This document shows, in pieces, positions 44,303-53,999 of a DNA stretch of 64,000 bases; position 1 is the first letter of the stretch, and each line of letters starts with the position of its first letter. The notes under the pieces were generated by a model. It had not been told where the DNA came from. It did not search any database and saw nothing but the letters and a program-made list of their open reading frames with translations. The DNA is taken from contig CALILP010000034.1 in NCBI GenBank assembly GCA_938016515.1, positions 1 through 64,000 on the forward strand, in the 5' to 3' direction. This DNA comes from an uncultured Paracoccaceae bacterium (lineage in GTDB: Bacteria > Pseudomonadota > Alphaproteobacteria > Rhodobacterales > Rhodobacteraceae). Both the position numbers and the translations under genes were made by a program.

Positions 44303-46751
44303 GACACCACCCCCCGCACCGATGGACGTGCGCGTCCCTGAAAAACGCAGGCGCACTGGGCTTTCCTTCATCTGGCTGGTGCCGCTATTTGCCTTGGCTG
44401 TGATCCTCAGCGTGGCCTATCAGACCTACCTTGACCGAGGCGTTCTGATTGAAATCGCTTTTGCAAACGGATCAGGCATCACCAAAGAAACAACGATCAA
44501 ATACCGCGATATCGACATCGGAACCGTTGAGAAAGTCAGCTTTGCGGAAGGTCTGGACGTGGTCTTGGTCGAAGCGCGGGTTGATCAGACAGTGGCACCC
44601 TACCTTGATGATGACGCAGAGTTCTGGGTAGTACGGCCAGATGTCACGTTGCGCGGAGTGTCCGGGCTGGATACCGTCTTGTCGGGGGCCTATATCGCCG
44701 GCAAGTGGGATAATCAGGCAGACGTCGCCCAGACCAGCTTTAGCGGCTTGGACTCGGCACCTCTTTTGGCGGGAAACGAAGAAGGCGAACAGATCATTCT
44801 GCGCGCACCTAACGGGGCATCTTTGGCGCAAGGGGCGCCGATCCTGCACAAAGGCCTACAGGTGGGCTTCATTGACCAACCAGTCCTTGATCCGCGCGGC
44901 GTTGGTGTGATCGCAGCGGCCTTCATCGACGCGAATTATGTCGATCTGGTCACCACCAACACACGGTTCTGGGACACCTCTGGGTTTTCGATCAGCGTCG
45001 GTGCCAACGGCCTTGCGTTGAATGTCGACAGCATTGCGTCATTGATCGAAGGGGGGATTGCTTTCGATACCGTCGTGTCGGGCGGCGATCCAATTGGGCA
45101 AAACCGGTCACCAGACGTCTTTGACATCTTCGACAACGAAAACGCAGCCCGCGAAAGCCTGTTTGAACGACCCGACCGCACCCTTCTGACCGTCGGCATC
45201 CTGTTTGACGAAACGGTCAACGGCCTGACCCAAGGCTCTGCGGTCAAATATCAAGGGGTTCGTGTGGGCGAGGTCAGCGCGATCAATGCCATCGTCGTCG
45301 AAGAGAACGGGATCAGGCGCGTGCAACTGCGCACGACATTGGAAATCTCTCCAGCCCGGATCGGCATCTCGGATGACACTTCTGACGAAGACGCAATGAT
45401 CATCCTTGCAGGCTTTGTGGCCCAGGGCATGCGCGCGCGTCTGGTCACCGGCAATATCCTGACCGGCGCATTGGACGTCGAACTGTTGGATGTGGATAAC
45501 GCCCCCATCGCCTTTCTGGATATCGCCCGCGAGCCCTTCCCGATCATCCCGACCACAGCCTCGGACGTCTCGGACGTCGCCGATACGGCGGAAGGCGTGC
45601 TGGCCCGGATCAACGAGCTACCAATCGAAGAGCTGTTGCAAGGTGCCATCGATCTGATGGCCAGCATCGAAACGCTTGCCACAGACGGCGACCTGCGGGC
45701 AGCACCGGAAGAGTTGCGGGCGATCTTGGGTGACGTGCGCACATTGATTGCCTCAGACGGTGTGCAAGGCGCACCTGAAAGCGTGCAGTCAACGCTGGAA
45801 GGCATTGAAGCGGTCGTCGCCGACATCGCAACCATCGTGACGGACGCAACCGAGGCTGACCTCGTCGGGTCAATCTCTACCACATTGGACACCACCAATG
45901 CCGCGGTCGCAGGATTGGGCGAGGCGACATCGGCCCTGCCCCAGGTCATCGCGGAAATCGAAGCACTGACTGCAAAGGCCAATGCGCTTGATCTGGACGC
46001 CCTTCTTGCGCAGACCACCGCAACGCTGGATAGCATTGATACGCTTGTCGCCAGCGAAGATATCGCAGCCTTGCCCGGCAGCGTGAACGCAGCACTTGAT
46101 GAGGTCCGAACGCTGGTCTCGGATGTCCGCGAAGGCGGCGCGGTCGAGAACCTGAACGCAGCCCTCGCGGCCACCAGTAACGCCGCCCGGTCGGTTGCAA
46201 CATCGGTGCAAGACCTGCCGACACTTGCGGAAAACGCAAATGATTTGGTCAGCCAGTTGCAGGAAGCCACCGCAAACCTGCCCGCCATCACCGCACAAAT
46301 CGAAGAACTGGTGGCAACGGCCAATGACGCCGAAATCGCGGCACTTGTGACGCAGGCCAGTGACACTTTGAAAAGCATCGAAACGCTGCTGGGCAATGAA
46401 GGCACGCAACAGTTGCCAGCCGCGATCGCAACCTCGCTGGGCGAGATTGACGCGCTGATCACGGAAATCCGCGAGGGTGGCGCTGTGGCAAACGTGAATG
46501 CAGCGCTGGCATCAGCATCTGAGGCCGCACAAGCCATCGAAGACGCGGCTGTCGGCTTGCCCGCCTTGTCGCAACAAACCAGCCGCCTGATCGCCACCAT
46601 CAACGAGGTTGCAGCCGTCTACGGCGAACGCGGCCGCTTTACGGCAGATACGGCAGCAACCTTGCGCGACATTCAAGCGGCAGCAGACGCGGTATCCTCG
46701 CTGGCCCGCGCCATTCAGCGCAACCCTTCCTCCATCCTGACAGGACGATAA
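44295..46751 (+). CDS. pqiB: PqiB-like MCE-domain lipid transport protein with long helical tail
   Basis: This is an 818-residue periplasm-spanning protein with one N-terminal transmembrane helix (LSFIWLVPLFALAVILSVAY) and three MCE domains at about 45-410, including GSGITKETTIKYRDIDIGTV, GLQVGFIDQP and NGLTQGSAVKYQGVRVGEV. MCE proteins assemble as hexameric tubes for lipid traffic between membranes. After residue 430 a helical region of about 380 residues repeats the pattern ..L..TLDSIDTLVASEDIAALPGSVNAALDEVRTLV.. three to four times, far longer than the tail of the 546-residue E. coli PqiB. It could extend the needle across the periplasm. Confidence 0.9.
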   Translation: MTETPPPAPMDVRVPEKRRRTGLSFIWLVPLFALAVILSVAYQTYLDRGVLIEIAFANGSGITKETTIKYRDIDIGTVEKVSFAEGLDVVLVEARVDQTVAPYLDDDAEFWVVRPDVTLRGVSGLDTVLSGAYIAGKWDNQADVAQTSFSGLDSAPLLAGNEEGEQIILRAPNGASLAQGAPILHKGLQVGFIDQPVLDPRGVGVIAAAFIDANYVDLVTTNTRFWDTSGFSISVGANGLALNVDSIASLIEGGIAFDTVVSGGDPIGQNRSPDVFDIFDNENAARESLFERPDRTLLTVGILFDETVNGLTQGSAVKYQGVRVGEVSAINAIVVEENGIRRVQLRTTLEISPARIGISDDTSDEDAMIILAGFVAQGMRARLVTGNILTGALDVELLDVDNAPIAFLDIAREPFPIIPTTASDVSDVADTAEGVLARINELPIEELLQGAIDLMASIETLATDGDLRAAPEELRAILGDVRTLIASDGVQGAPESVQSTLEGIEAVVADIATIVTDATEADLVGSISTTLDTTNAAVAGLGEATSALPQVIAEIEALTAKANALDLDALLAQTTATLDSIDTLVASEDIAALPGSVNAALDEVRTLVSDVREGGAVENLNAALAATSNAARSVATSVQDLPTLAENANDLVSQLQEATANLPAITAQIEELVATANDAEIAALVTQASDTLKSIETLLGNEGTQQLPAAIATSLGEIDALITEIREGGAVANVNAALASASEAAQAIEDAAVGLPALSQQTSRLIATINEVAAVYGERGRFTADTAATLRDIQAAADAVSSLARAIQRNPSSILTGR

Positions 46752-47320
46752 TGCCCATGATCAAGCCCCTCCTGCTTTCCCTTGGTCTTTCTGCCGGTCT
46801 TGCGGCCTGTACCAGCCCAATCAACCGGGTGGATCTTGTGCCGCTGCAATCCACGCTGAACCTGCAATCCAGCGTGTCCTCTGCAATTGTGCGGACGATC
46901 TCGCTGCCAACCTACGCCGCAGAAGAAGAACTGTCGCTGCAAAGCCCGGAAGGCCTGATCACATCCGACGGGGCAATCCTGTGGGCTGATGCGCCAGAAC
47001 GGGCGGCGACATTGGCAGTCACTCGGCACCTCAACGACATCCTGTCGGCCTCGGTCGGGCCAGACCCCTGGCCCTTCGCAGGCATCCCGGATGTCACAGT
47101 CGAGGTCCGGGTCTCTGATATGCTGGCAGGCAACGACGGTGTATTCCGCCTGCGGGGCCAGTATTTCATCGGCGGGGACGGCATCGACTTCCGCAAAGTC
47201 GTGCGCAGCTTTGACTATGCAGTGCCCTTGCAAGTTGCAGGCATCGGCGGGGTAGCGGCAGCGCAGTCACAAGCCCTGCTAGAGCTGTCAGAGGACATCG
47301 CAGGCAGCCTGTCGCGTTAG
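46751..47320 (+). CDS. pqiC: PqiC-like outer membrane lipoprotein
   Basis: This is a 189-residue lipoprotein with signal and lipobox (GLSAGLAACTSP, Cys20) of the PqiC/ABC-type auxiliary family (DUF330). The mature part begins INRVDLVPLQSTLNLQSSVSSAIVRTISLPTYA and contains ITSDGAILWADAPERAATLAVTRHLNDIL, typical of PqiC. It would dock the PqiB tube to the outer membrane. The start overlaps the pqiB stop (TAATG), supporting coupled synthesis. Confidence 0.88.
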   Translation: MPMIKPLLLSLGLSAGLAACTSPINRVDLVPLQSTLNLQSSVSSAIVRTISLPTYAAEEELSLQSPEGLITSDGAILWADAPERAATLAVTRHLNDILSASVGPDPWPFAGIPDVTVEVRVSDMLAGNDGVFRLRGQYFIGGDGIDFRKVVRSFDYAVPLQVAGIGGVAAAQSQALLELSEDIAGSLSR

Positions 47321-47323
47321 GCG

Positions 47324-47743
47324 ATGGCAGACATTCAGATCACCACCGACCTGAACGCGATGGATCTCGATCCGATCATCGCGGAAATCGCGGGGTCCTA
47401 TTGGGCCAAGGATTTCTCTGCGGCGCAAATCCGCAACGCATTCACCCAGTCCCACTGTGTCGGCCTGAAAATCGACGGATCACAGGTAGGTTTCGCGCGG
47501 GCCCTCTCCGATCAGGTCATGAGCGCACACATCAAGGACGCAATCATCCTGCCCAGCTTTCGGGGTCAGGGATACGGCCGTGTTCTGATCAAAGCCCTGC
47601 TGGACCACCCCGCGCTCACGGCTGTGCCCAAATGGCACCTCGGTACCAAAGATGCGCAGCCGTTTTACGCCAAACTTGGGTTCCAGACATCACCTGACGG
47701 GACCTTTATGCACCTAACGCGGGCATTTCCGCGCGATAAGTGA
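47324..47743 (+). CDS. GNAT-family N-acetyltransferase
   Basis: This is a 139-residue acetyltransferase with the acetyl-CoA pyrophosphate-binding motif LPSFRGQGYGRVLIKALLDH at about residue 78 and the closing WHLGTKDAQPFYAKLGFQTS strand-helix of the fold. Short length and AQPFYAKLGF suggest a small-molecule or protein N-acetyltransferase, but no substrate can be assigned. It starts 3 nt after pqiC, so it may be a tail gene of the pqi operon. Confidence 0.88.
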   Translation: MADIQITTDLNAMDLDPIIAEIAGSYWAKDFSAAQIRNAFTQSHCVGLKIDGSQVGFARALSDQVMSAHIKDAIILPSFRGQGYGRVLIKALLDHPALTAVPKWHLGTKDAQPFYAKLGFQTSPDGTFMHLTRAFPRDK

Positions 47744-47760
47744 CCGCCGGTCGGCGCAAA

Positions 47761-47914
47761 CGTGGGTTTCACCCACCCTACACCCCGTCCCCGACAAAAC
47801 TGCAGACCGTCGATCCTTGCAAACGCCCATGACCAGCCGTAGGGCGGGGCTTCGACCCGCCGCAACCTCAGATGAAACACGACACCTTGCGTAGGGTGGG
47901 TGAAACCCAAGCAG
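47761..47914. repeat. Cluster of three GTAGGGTGGG-type hairpin repeats
   Basis: The spacer between convergent genes holds an inverted copy (GTGGGTTTCACCCACCCTAC, 47761-47783), a diverged copy with GC-changed stem (GTAGGGCGGGGCTTCGACCC, about 47839-47866) and a direct copy (47891-47913). Each can fold into a stem with a GAA or TTC loop. Together they may stop transcription from both sides. Confidence 0.75.
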
Positions 47915-47958
47915 CACGCCACAAGCCCAAAGACTCCGGCAACACCTGCAGGTAGGCC

Positions 47959-49020
<1,062 letters not shown>

Positions 49021-49199
49021 GGGTTTCCCCTCCCCGCACTGTGCAAGCGCGATGCTTGCAGTTTCATTCGATAGCCGACAGCACGTCGTGGGTGCTGTGC
49101 CAGATCATCTTGTACCAGATCATCCTGTAAATGCGTGCAACGCTCCCCTCCCGAGGGTCAGTTTGCTGTCGCGCATGATCACGGCTACCGTTCGACCTG

Positions 49200-49246
49200 T
49201 TGACAACACTAGGCGAGTCGCGTTTTAGTTTCAATATTCAAAACTA
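49200..49246 (+). promoter_or_regulatory. Candidate promoter and operator for the binding-protein operon
   Basis: TTGACA (49200-49205) is followed after 17 nt by TTTTAG, a weak -10. Overlapping it lies the dyad TAGTTT-N9-AAACTA (49226-49246). The placement would suit repression, for example by the GntR-type regulator encoded nearby. This is inferred from sequence only. Confidence 0.35.
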
Positions 49247-49302
49247 GGTTTCAAATAATGAGACCAAATGCGAATATCGACGGAGCACCAGGGAGGACAC
49301 CA

Positions 49303-50565
49303 ATGCGTTCCATCATGAAAACATCCTTTGCAGCCCTTGCGGCAGCAAGCATCGCAGCAACCGCTGCTATCGCAGACGGCCACCAGCTGTCTGGCGACCT
49401 GAAAATCACATCAGACATGTCCAACCCAGCACCACGTGCTGTGATGGAAGGCCTTGTCGCTGACTTTGGCGCATTGCACCCAGATCTGAACATCGAGCTG
49501 ACGATCGTTGATCGTGAAGCCTGGAAAACACAAATCCGGAACGCGCTGTCCGCGAACCCGCCAGACGTCGTGAACTGGTATGCTGCCAACCGTATGAAGC
49601 CATACGTCGATGCGGGCCTTTTTGCAGACATCTCTGACCTCTGGGCAGAAGAAGAGTTCGCAGCACTGGCATCCACCAAAGGTGCGATGACGCTGAACGA
49701 CGCCCAGTGGGGTGTGCCGTACACGTATTACCAGTGGGGCGTTTACTACCGCAAAGACATCTTCGAAGAGCTTGGCCTTGAAGAGCCAACAACTTGGGAT
49801 GAAGAGAAAGCCAACTGTCAGGCAATCCTCGACTCTGGTCGTAAGTGCTACACCATCGGCTCCAAGTTCCTGTGGACAGCTGGCGGCTGGTTTGACTACA
49901 TCAACTCCCGCACAAACGGCTATGACTTCCACATCGCGCTGGCTTCTGGCGAGATCGAGTGGACAGACGACCGCGTCCGTCAGACATTCGCCAACTGGCG
50001 CGAGCTGATCGACATGGGGGCGTTCATCGACGACCACCAGACTTACTCTTGGCAGGAAGCCCTGCCATTCATGGTCAACGGTGAAGCCGCATCTTATCTG
50101 ATGGGTAACTTCTCTGTCGCAGCCTTCCGCGAAGGCGGCCTGACAGACGACCAGCTGGACTTCTACCAGTTCCCGGTTATCAACCCTGACGTTGATTTTG
50201 CGGAAGACGCGCCAACAGATACGTTTCACCTGACCTCTGGCGCAGCAAATCCTGAAGCCGGGAAGGAATTCCTGCGCTTTGTGACATCCGCTGACGTTCA
50301 GACAAAGATCAACTCGGGCGACGCGCTGGGTCAGCTGCCAGTGAACGCAAACTCTTCTATCGACGATGACAAGTTCCTTGCCGAAGGCTTCGAGATGCTT
50401 TCAACCAACGCAGGTGGCGGCATCATGCAGTTCTTCGACCGTGACTTCTCTGCAGAGATGGCATCTGTCGGCATGGAAGGCCTGCAAGAGTTCATGGTGT
50501 TCCCAGATAACCTGGACGACATCCTGGCCCGCTTGGAAGACACGCGTCAGCGTATCTATCAGTAA
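49303..50565 (+). CDS. Sugar (candidate sulfoquinovosyl glycerol) ABC transporter substrate-binding protein
   Basis: This is a 420-residue periplasmic binding protein of the CUT1/family 1 type. The start ATG 49303 has GGAGGA five bases upstream and gives the signal peptide MRSIMKTSFAALAAASIAATAAIADG. The mature protein has the two-lobed pattern ITSDMSNPAPRAVMEGLVADF, DVVNWYAANRMKPYVDAGL, GVPYTYYQWGVYYRKDIFEELGL and MVNGEAASYLMGNFSVAAF. By context it could be the counterpart of SmoF, which binds sulfoquinovosyl glycerol. The ligand cannot be read from sequence here. The track start is 15 codons too early. Confidence 0.88.
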   Translation: MRSIMKTSFAALAAASIAATAAIADGHQLSGDLKITSDMSNPAPRAVMEGLVADFGALHPDLNIELTIVDREAWKTQIRNALSANPPDVVNWYAANRMKPYVDAGLFADISDLWAEEEFAALASTKGAMTLNDAQWGVPYTYYQWGVYYRKDIFEELGLEEPTTWDEEKANCQAILDSGRKCYTIGSKFLWTAGGWFDYINSRTNGYDFHIALASGEIEWTDDRVRQTFANWRELIDMGAFIDDHQTYSWQEALPFMVNGEAASYLMGNFSVAAFREGGLTDDQLDFYQFPVINPDVDFAEDAPTDTFHLTSGAANPEAGKEFLRFVTSADVQTKINSGDALGQLPVNANSSIDDDKFLAEGFEMLSTNAGGGIMQFFDRDFSAEMASVGMEGLQEFMVFPDNLDDILARLEDTRQRIYQ

Positions 50566-50590
50566 GCAAATACTGTGCACCCGCCCTACC

Positions 50591-50612
50591 GTAGGGTGGG
50601 TGCAACCCACGT
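50591..50612 (+). repeat. GTAGGGTGGG hairpin repeat
   Basis: GTAGGGTGGGTGCAACCCAC lies 26 nt after the binding-protein stop and before the first permease gene. A hairpin here could reduce read-through or protect the abundant upstream mRNA, a common arrangement in binding-protein transport operons. Confidence 0.8.
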
Positions 50613-50721
50613 GCGTCGGATCAGCCCGCAGCACGGCTCCGGCACCAAACGTACCAACCCATCCGCAAGGCCATCGATCCGGGCCTTTCGCATGTGTTGA
50701 CCTTGGGGAGGAGACGACACC

Positions 50722-51666
50722 ATGACCACCGCGAGTACAAACACCCAACCCGCCGAACGCGGCTGGTATAAACGCAACGAAATCGCGATTACACCGTGGC
50801 TGTTTCTGCTGCCGGCAATCCTGTTCTTTGCGGTCTATGTTATTATGCCTATCGCACAATCCTTCTGGATCTCATTCCATGCGTGGGACGGTCTAGGAGA
50901 GAAAACATGGGTGGGGACTGCGAACTACGAACGGCTGTTCGGAATCGGGGACCAGAATATGGACCGCAAGTTCCAGATCTCGTTCTGGAACAACATTAAA
51001 TGGCTGTTCCTCTATCTACTGGCCATCCCCATGGGCTTGTTCATCGCTCTCTTCCTGAACCAAACAGTGAGGGGGATCAGGCTTTATAAGTCTCTGTTCT
51101 TCTTCCCCTTTGTGATCTCACAGGTCGTCGTGGGTCTCGTGTTCTCATGGTTTTATCTGCCTAACGACGGAGCCTTCGACCAGATTGTGGGCCTCTTCGG
51201 GATCGACATCTCTGGTGGGGTCCTTGGCAACCCGAATACAGCCACCTACGGGATCATCGCAGCGGGGCTTTGGCCACAAACGGCCTATTGCATGATCCTC
51301 TACCTGACGGGTCTGAACGCAGTAGACCCAGAACAGGTCGAGGCAGCACGTCTGGACGGCGCAAAGGGCTGGAAAATGCTGTGGTACGTGATCGTGCCGC
51401 AACTCAAACCAGCAACCTTCATCGCCTTCGTGGTCACCATCGTTGGCGCGCTACGGAGCTTTGACTTTATCGCGGTGATGACCAACGGCGGACCGTTCGG
51501 GTCCACACGGGTCCTCAGCTTCTACATGTTCGAGGAATCGCTGTCGGAATTTGGTTTCCGCATGGGGTACGGGGCGGCCATCGCCGTGGTTCTGTTCTTC
51601 ATCATGCTGGGCTTTATCGTCTACTTCCTGTGGTCGATGTACCAAGACGAAAAGGGAGCGCACTGA
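50722..51666 (+). CDS. Sugar ABC transporter permease 1
   Basis: This is a 314-residue inner-membrane permease of the MalF/UgpA type with six or more transmembrane helices. The EAA loop that contacts the ATPase reads EQVEAARLDGAKGWKMLWYVIVPQLKPA at about residue 215. The ATG follows GGGGAGGAG. It is encoded 155 nt after the binding protein and 1 nt before the second permease. It is likely the SmoE/SmoG-equivalent half of the importer if the sulfoquinovose assignment holds. Confidence 0.93.
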   Translation: MTTASTNTQPAERGWYKRNEIAITPWLFLLPAILFFAVYVIMPIAQSFWISFHAWDGLGEKTWVGTANYERLFGIGDQNMDRKFQISFWNNIKWLFLYLLAIPMGLFIALFLNQTVRGIRLYKSLFFFPFVISQVVVGLVFSWFYLPNDGAFDQIVGLFGIDISGGVLGNPNTATYGIIAAGLWPQTAYCMILYLTGLNAVDPEQVEAARLDGAKGWKMLWYVIVPQLKPATFIAFVVTIVGALRSFDFIAVMTNGGPFGSTRVLSFYMFEESLSEFGFRMGYGAAIAVVLFFIMLGFIVYFLWSMYQDEKGAH

Positions 51667-51667
51667 T

Positions 51668-52516
51668 ATGTTTCCAACACCCATCGAAAAACAATCGCGC
51701 GGCATGCAAATCGGATATCAGGCGTTTCTGCCTGTGGCGCTGGTCCTTTGGCTCCTGCCGCTGCTTGCAGTCGCACTTTTCTCAATCAAGCCAGACGCAG
51801 ATTTCGCCAATGGCAACTTCTGGGGGCTGCCCTCTTCGTTCGAGGCGTTCAATAACTACGGCAAGGTGTTCTTTGAATCCAACATGCCGCGCTATCTGCT
51901 GAACTCGCTTCTGATTACAGTGCCCACGGTCATCGGGGCAGTGGCACTCTCGGCGATGGCGGGCTTTGCACTTGGGGTCTACCGGTTCAAAGGCAACCTG
52001 CTGATCTTCTTTATGTTCATCGCAGGCAACTTTGTGCCCTTCCAGATCTTGATGGTGCCAGTGCGGGACCTGACAGTCAGCCTTGGCATGTATGACACGA
52101 TCCGCGGCCTCGTGCTGTTCCACATTGCGTTCCAGACGGGGTTTTGCACGCTGTTCATGCGGAACTTCATCCGGGCCCTGCCCTTCCCGCTGATCGAAGC
52201 GGCACGGGTGGAAGGCATCGCAGAATGGCGCATCTTCTGGTACGTGGTCCTGCCCTTGATGAAACCGGCACTTGCAGCACTCGCAGTGCTGATCTTCACC
52301 TTCATCTGGAATGACTACTTCTGGGCAGTGGTGCTGACACAAGGGCCAAGCGCACAGCCAGTGACAGCAGGCATCACAGAGTTCAACTCGCAATTCCGGG
52401 CAGCCTACCACCTGATGAGCGCAGGCTCGATCGTGGCAGCCCTCCCGCCTGTGGCGATGTTCTTCCTGATGCAAAAGCACTTCATCGCGGGCCTGACCCT
52501 CGGCGCCGTCAAATAA
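51668..52516 (+). CDS. Sugar ABC transporter permease 2
   Basis: This is a 282-residue MalG/UgpE-type permease with six transmembrane helices. The EAA motif is FPLIEAARVEGIAEWRIFWYVVLPLMKPALAALAVL. The start ATG 51668 follows the first permease's stop; the track ORF begins inside that gene and is rejected. The C-terminus MQKHFIAGLTLGAVK is the standard ending of sugar permeases. A strong hairpin terminator follows. Confidence 0.93.
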   Translation: MFPTPIEKQSRGMQIGYQAFLPVALVLWLLPLLAVALFSIKPDADFANGNFWGLPSSFEAFNNYGKVFFESNMPRYLLNSLLITVPTVIGAVALSAMAGFALGVYRFKGNLLIFFMFIAGNFVPFQILMVPVRDLTVSLGMYDTIRGLVLFHIAFQTGFCTLFMRNFIRALPFPLIEAARVEGIAEWRIFWYVVLPLMKPALAALAVLIFTFIWNDYFWAVVLTQGPSAQPVTAGITEFNSQFRAAYHLMSAGSIVAALPPVAMFFLMQKHFIAGLTLGAVK

Positions 52517-52538
52517 TCCAAGGCGTGCTACAAAAGAT

Positions 52539-52570
52539 AACAGGCGTCCGGCCCCACCCGGACGCCTGTT
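52539..52570 (+). terminator. Strong hairpin terminator after the transporter operon
   Basis: AACAGGCGTCCGG-CCCCAC-CCGGACGCCTGTT forms a perfect 13-bp stem with a 6-nt loop, followed by a T-rich stretch (CCACTTCATTTTG). It lies 22 nt after the second permease stop, facing the convergent oxidoreductase gene. Confidence 0.85.
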
Positions 52571-52667
52571 CCACTTCATTTTGCCAAAACAACTCTCCCC
52601 GCTGGAAAGCGTCCCGCAGGGGCATCCTCACGACCAACCAGATCGCAAAATCCCCTCGCAACGCGCC

Positions 52668-52709
52668 CAAATTTTCCAGAGAATTTGATCGATTTTTCAC
52701 GTACAAATC
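52668..52709 (+). repeat. Dispersed repeat, palindromes A and B
   Basis: CAAATTTTCCAGAGAATTTG, three bases (ATC), then GATTTTTC-ACGTA-CAAATC, a degraded module B. The layout is the same as at 33514-33554. It lies in the 374-nt convergent spacer between the permease and oxidoreductase genes. Confidence 0.8.
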
Positions 52710-52857
52710 GCCTGCGCCGCATCGTCACACACCGGATCGGGGGGGACCACATATCGGCCACTGTCCACATCTCGCGCCTTAACGGCTCATGACACCCCAG
52801 CACGTCTTCCCCGCGGGGAAGGTTTTGGGTCTGCAACCGCAGCCCTCACGATGCACG

Positions 52858-52882
52858 TAGGGTGGGTGAAACCCACGCACGA
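52858..52882 (+). repeat. GTAGGGTGGG hairpin repeat
   Basis: GTAGGGTGGGTGAAACCCAC followed by GCACG lies just beyond the stop of the oxidoreductase gene. It shares its first 20 bases with the copy at 29811. The 374-nt spacer 52517-52890 thus holds a terminator, one palindrome pair and this unit, and no gene. Confidence 0.85.
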
Positions 52883-52890
52883 CCCACGCT

Positions 52891-53994
52891 TCACAAGTTG
52901 GCAAAATCAATCGAAATCGCCTGCCCTGTCCGCGCGCTTTCTTGTGCTGCCAAACCCATCGCCACAGCCCGTAACCCATCGTCGGCCGTCACCTCAACCA
53001 CACCTTCGCCACGGATCACCGCATTGAACCGCTGGTGCTGGTAAAACGTCGAGCCGTTGTGATCACCCGCTTCCAAAATCGCAGGGTCGACCGGGATCTC
53101 CGCAACAATCGGCCCTTTCGGCGCACGCGGCGAAATGATCAGCTGCGGCACCGGGGCATCACCCAGCGCCTTCGGCCAGAACCGTCCCGGTCCGGGCACC
53201 AGCGCCTCGATTTTGGCCTTGGGGCCCATGGCCACGATCTCTTCCTGATACCGCGATCCTTCCGCGAACATACACAGCTCAAGCATCGCCCGGGCGCCAC
53301 CCGCGAAATCGATAATCACATAGCCATTGTCCCAGATATCCGGCGTCTGCCCGTCATAGCTTTCCTCGGTATGGTTCACCGACTGCCCAGCAGATGCCAT
53401 TACCCGCACCGGCTCGTCTTTCAAAATAAACCGCATCAGATCGAAGAAGTGACAGCATTTTTCCACCAGCGTGCCCCCGGTCTTGGCGTTGAACCGGTTC
53501 CAGTCTCCGATCTTGGGCAGGAACGGAAATCGGTGTTCGCGGACGGTTAACATCTTGATCCCACCCGTCGCCTGCTGCGCCTGCTCGATCAAGGCGGCAA
53601 CGGGTGGCATATAACGATATTCCATCGCGACCCAGAAAGGTGCGGGGTAATCAGCGGCCAAGTCCGCGACGGTCTGAGCTTGGCCCGGATCCGTATAAAG
53701 CGGCTTTTCACATAGGACCGGCAAAGGTCGGGTCTTGGCAATCACCTGCAACTGATCGACGTGTAGGTAATTTGGGCTGACGATTACCAATGCATCAAGG
53801 GCCTCAAACGCCAGCAGATCCTCAAGGCTTTCGGCCACATAGGCATCCCCCGCCAGAACCGCACAGCTCTGCGCCAGATCGCGCACCGGATCAAAAACAG
53901 CCAAGACCTTCCCGTGGGGAAGAAGTCCAATGTTCTGGATATGCTCGCGCGCCATCATCCCGCATCCGATGATGCCGTATCTTACCATTTCCAA
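52891..53994 (-). CDS. Gfo/Idh/MocA-family NAD-dependent protein, candidate NAD-dependent sulfoquinovosidase
   Basis: This 367-residue protein has an N-terminal Rossmann domain (GIIGCGMMAREH at residue 7), the catalytic EKP motif (CEKPLYTD, Lys97) and a C-terminal beta-sheet domain with GGTLVEKCCHFFDLMRF, giving the usual active-site His182. The family covers sugar dehydrogenases and also NAD-using glycosidases (GH109, GH188). Within a cluster resembling sulfo-SMO that lacks a GH31 sulfoquinovosidase, a GH188-type enzyme that frees sulfoquinovose from its glyceride is the leading guess. An ordinary sugar dehydrogenase is the alternative. The track start is TTG; ATG two codons later is possible. 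It is encoded 5 nt after the GntR gene. Confidence 0.75.
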   Translation of the reverse strand: MEMVRYGIIGCGMMAREHIQNIGLLPHGKVLAVFDPVRDLAQSCAVLAGDAYVAESLEDLLAFEALDALVIVSPNYLHVDQLQVIAKTRPLPVLCEKPLYTDPGQAQTVADLAADYPAPFWVAMEYRYMPPVAALIEQAQQATGGIKMLTVREHRFPFLPKIGDWNRFNAKTGGTLVEKCCHFFDLMRFILKDEPVRVMASAGQSVNHTEESYDGQTPDIWDNGYVIIDFAGGARAMLELCMFAEGSRYQEEIVAMGPKAKIEALVPGPGRFWPKALGDAPVPQLIISPRAPKGPIVAEIPVDPAILEAGDHNGSTFYQHQRFNAVIRGEGVVEVTADDGLRAVAMGLAAQESARTGQAISIDFANL

Positions 53995-53999
53995 CGTTG

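Noticed and set aside
45251-46603. 450-residue ORF on the minus strand opposite pqiB
   Set aside because: Ser/Ala-rich shadow frame of the strongly biased pqiB coding sequence; no domain and no ribosome site of its own.
49411-50229. 272-residue minus-strand ORF opposite the binding-protein gene
   Set aside because: Shadow frame; the plus strand has a signal peptide, ribosome site and family motifs.
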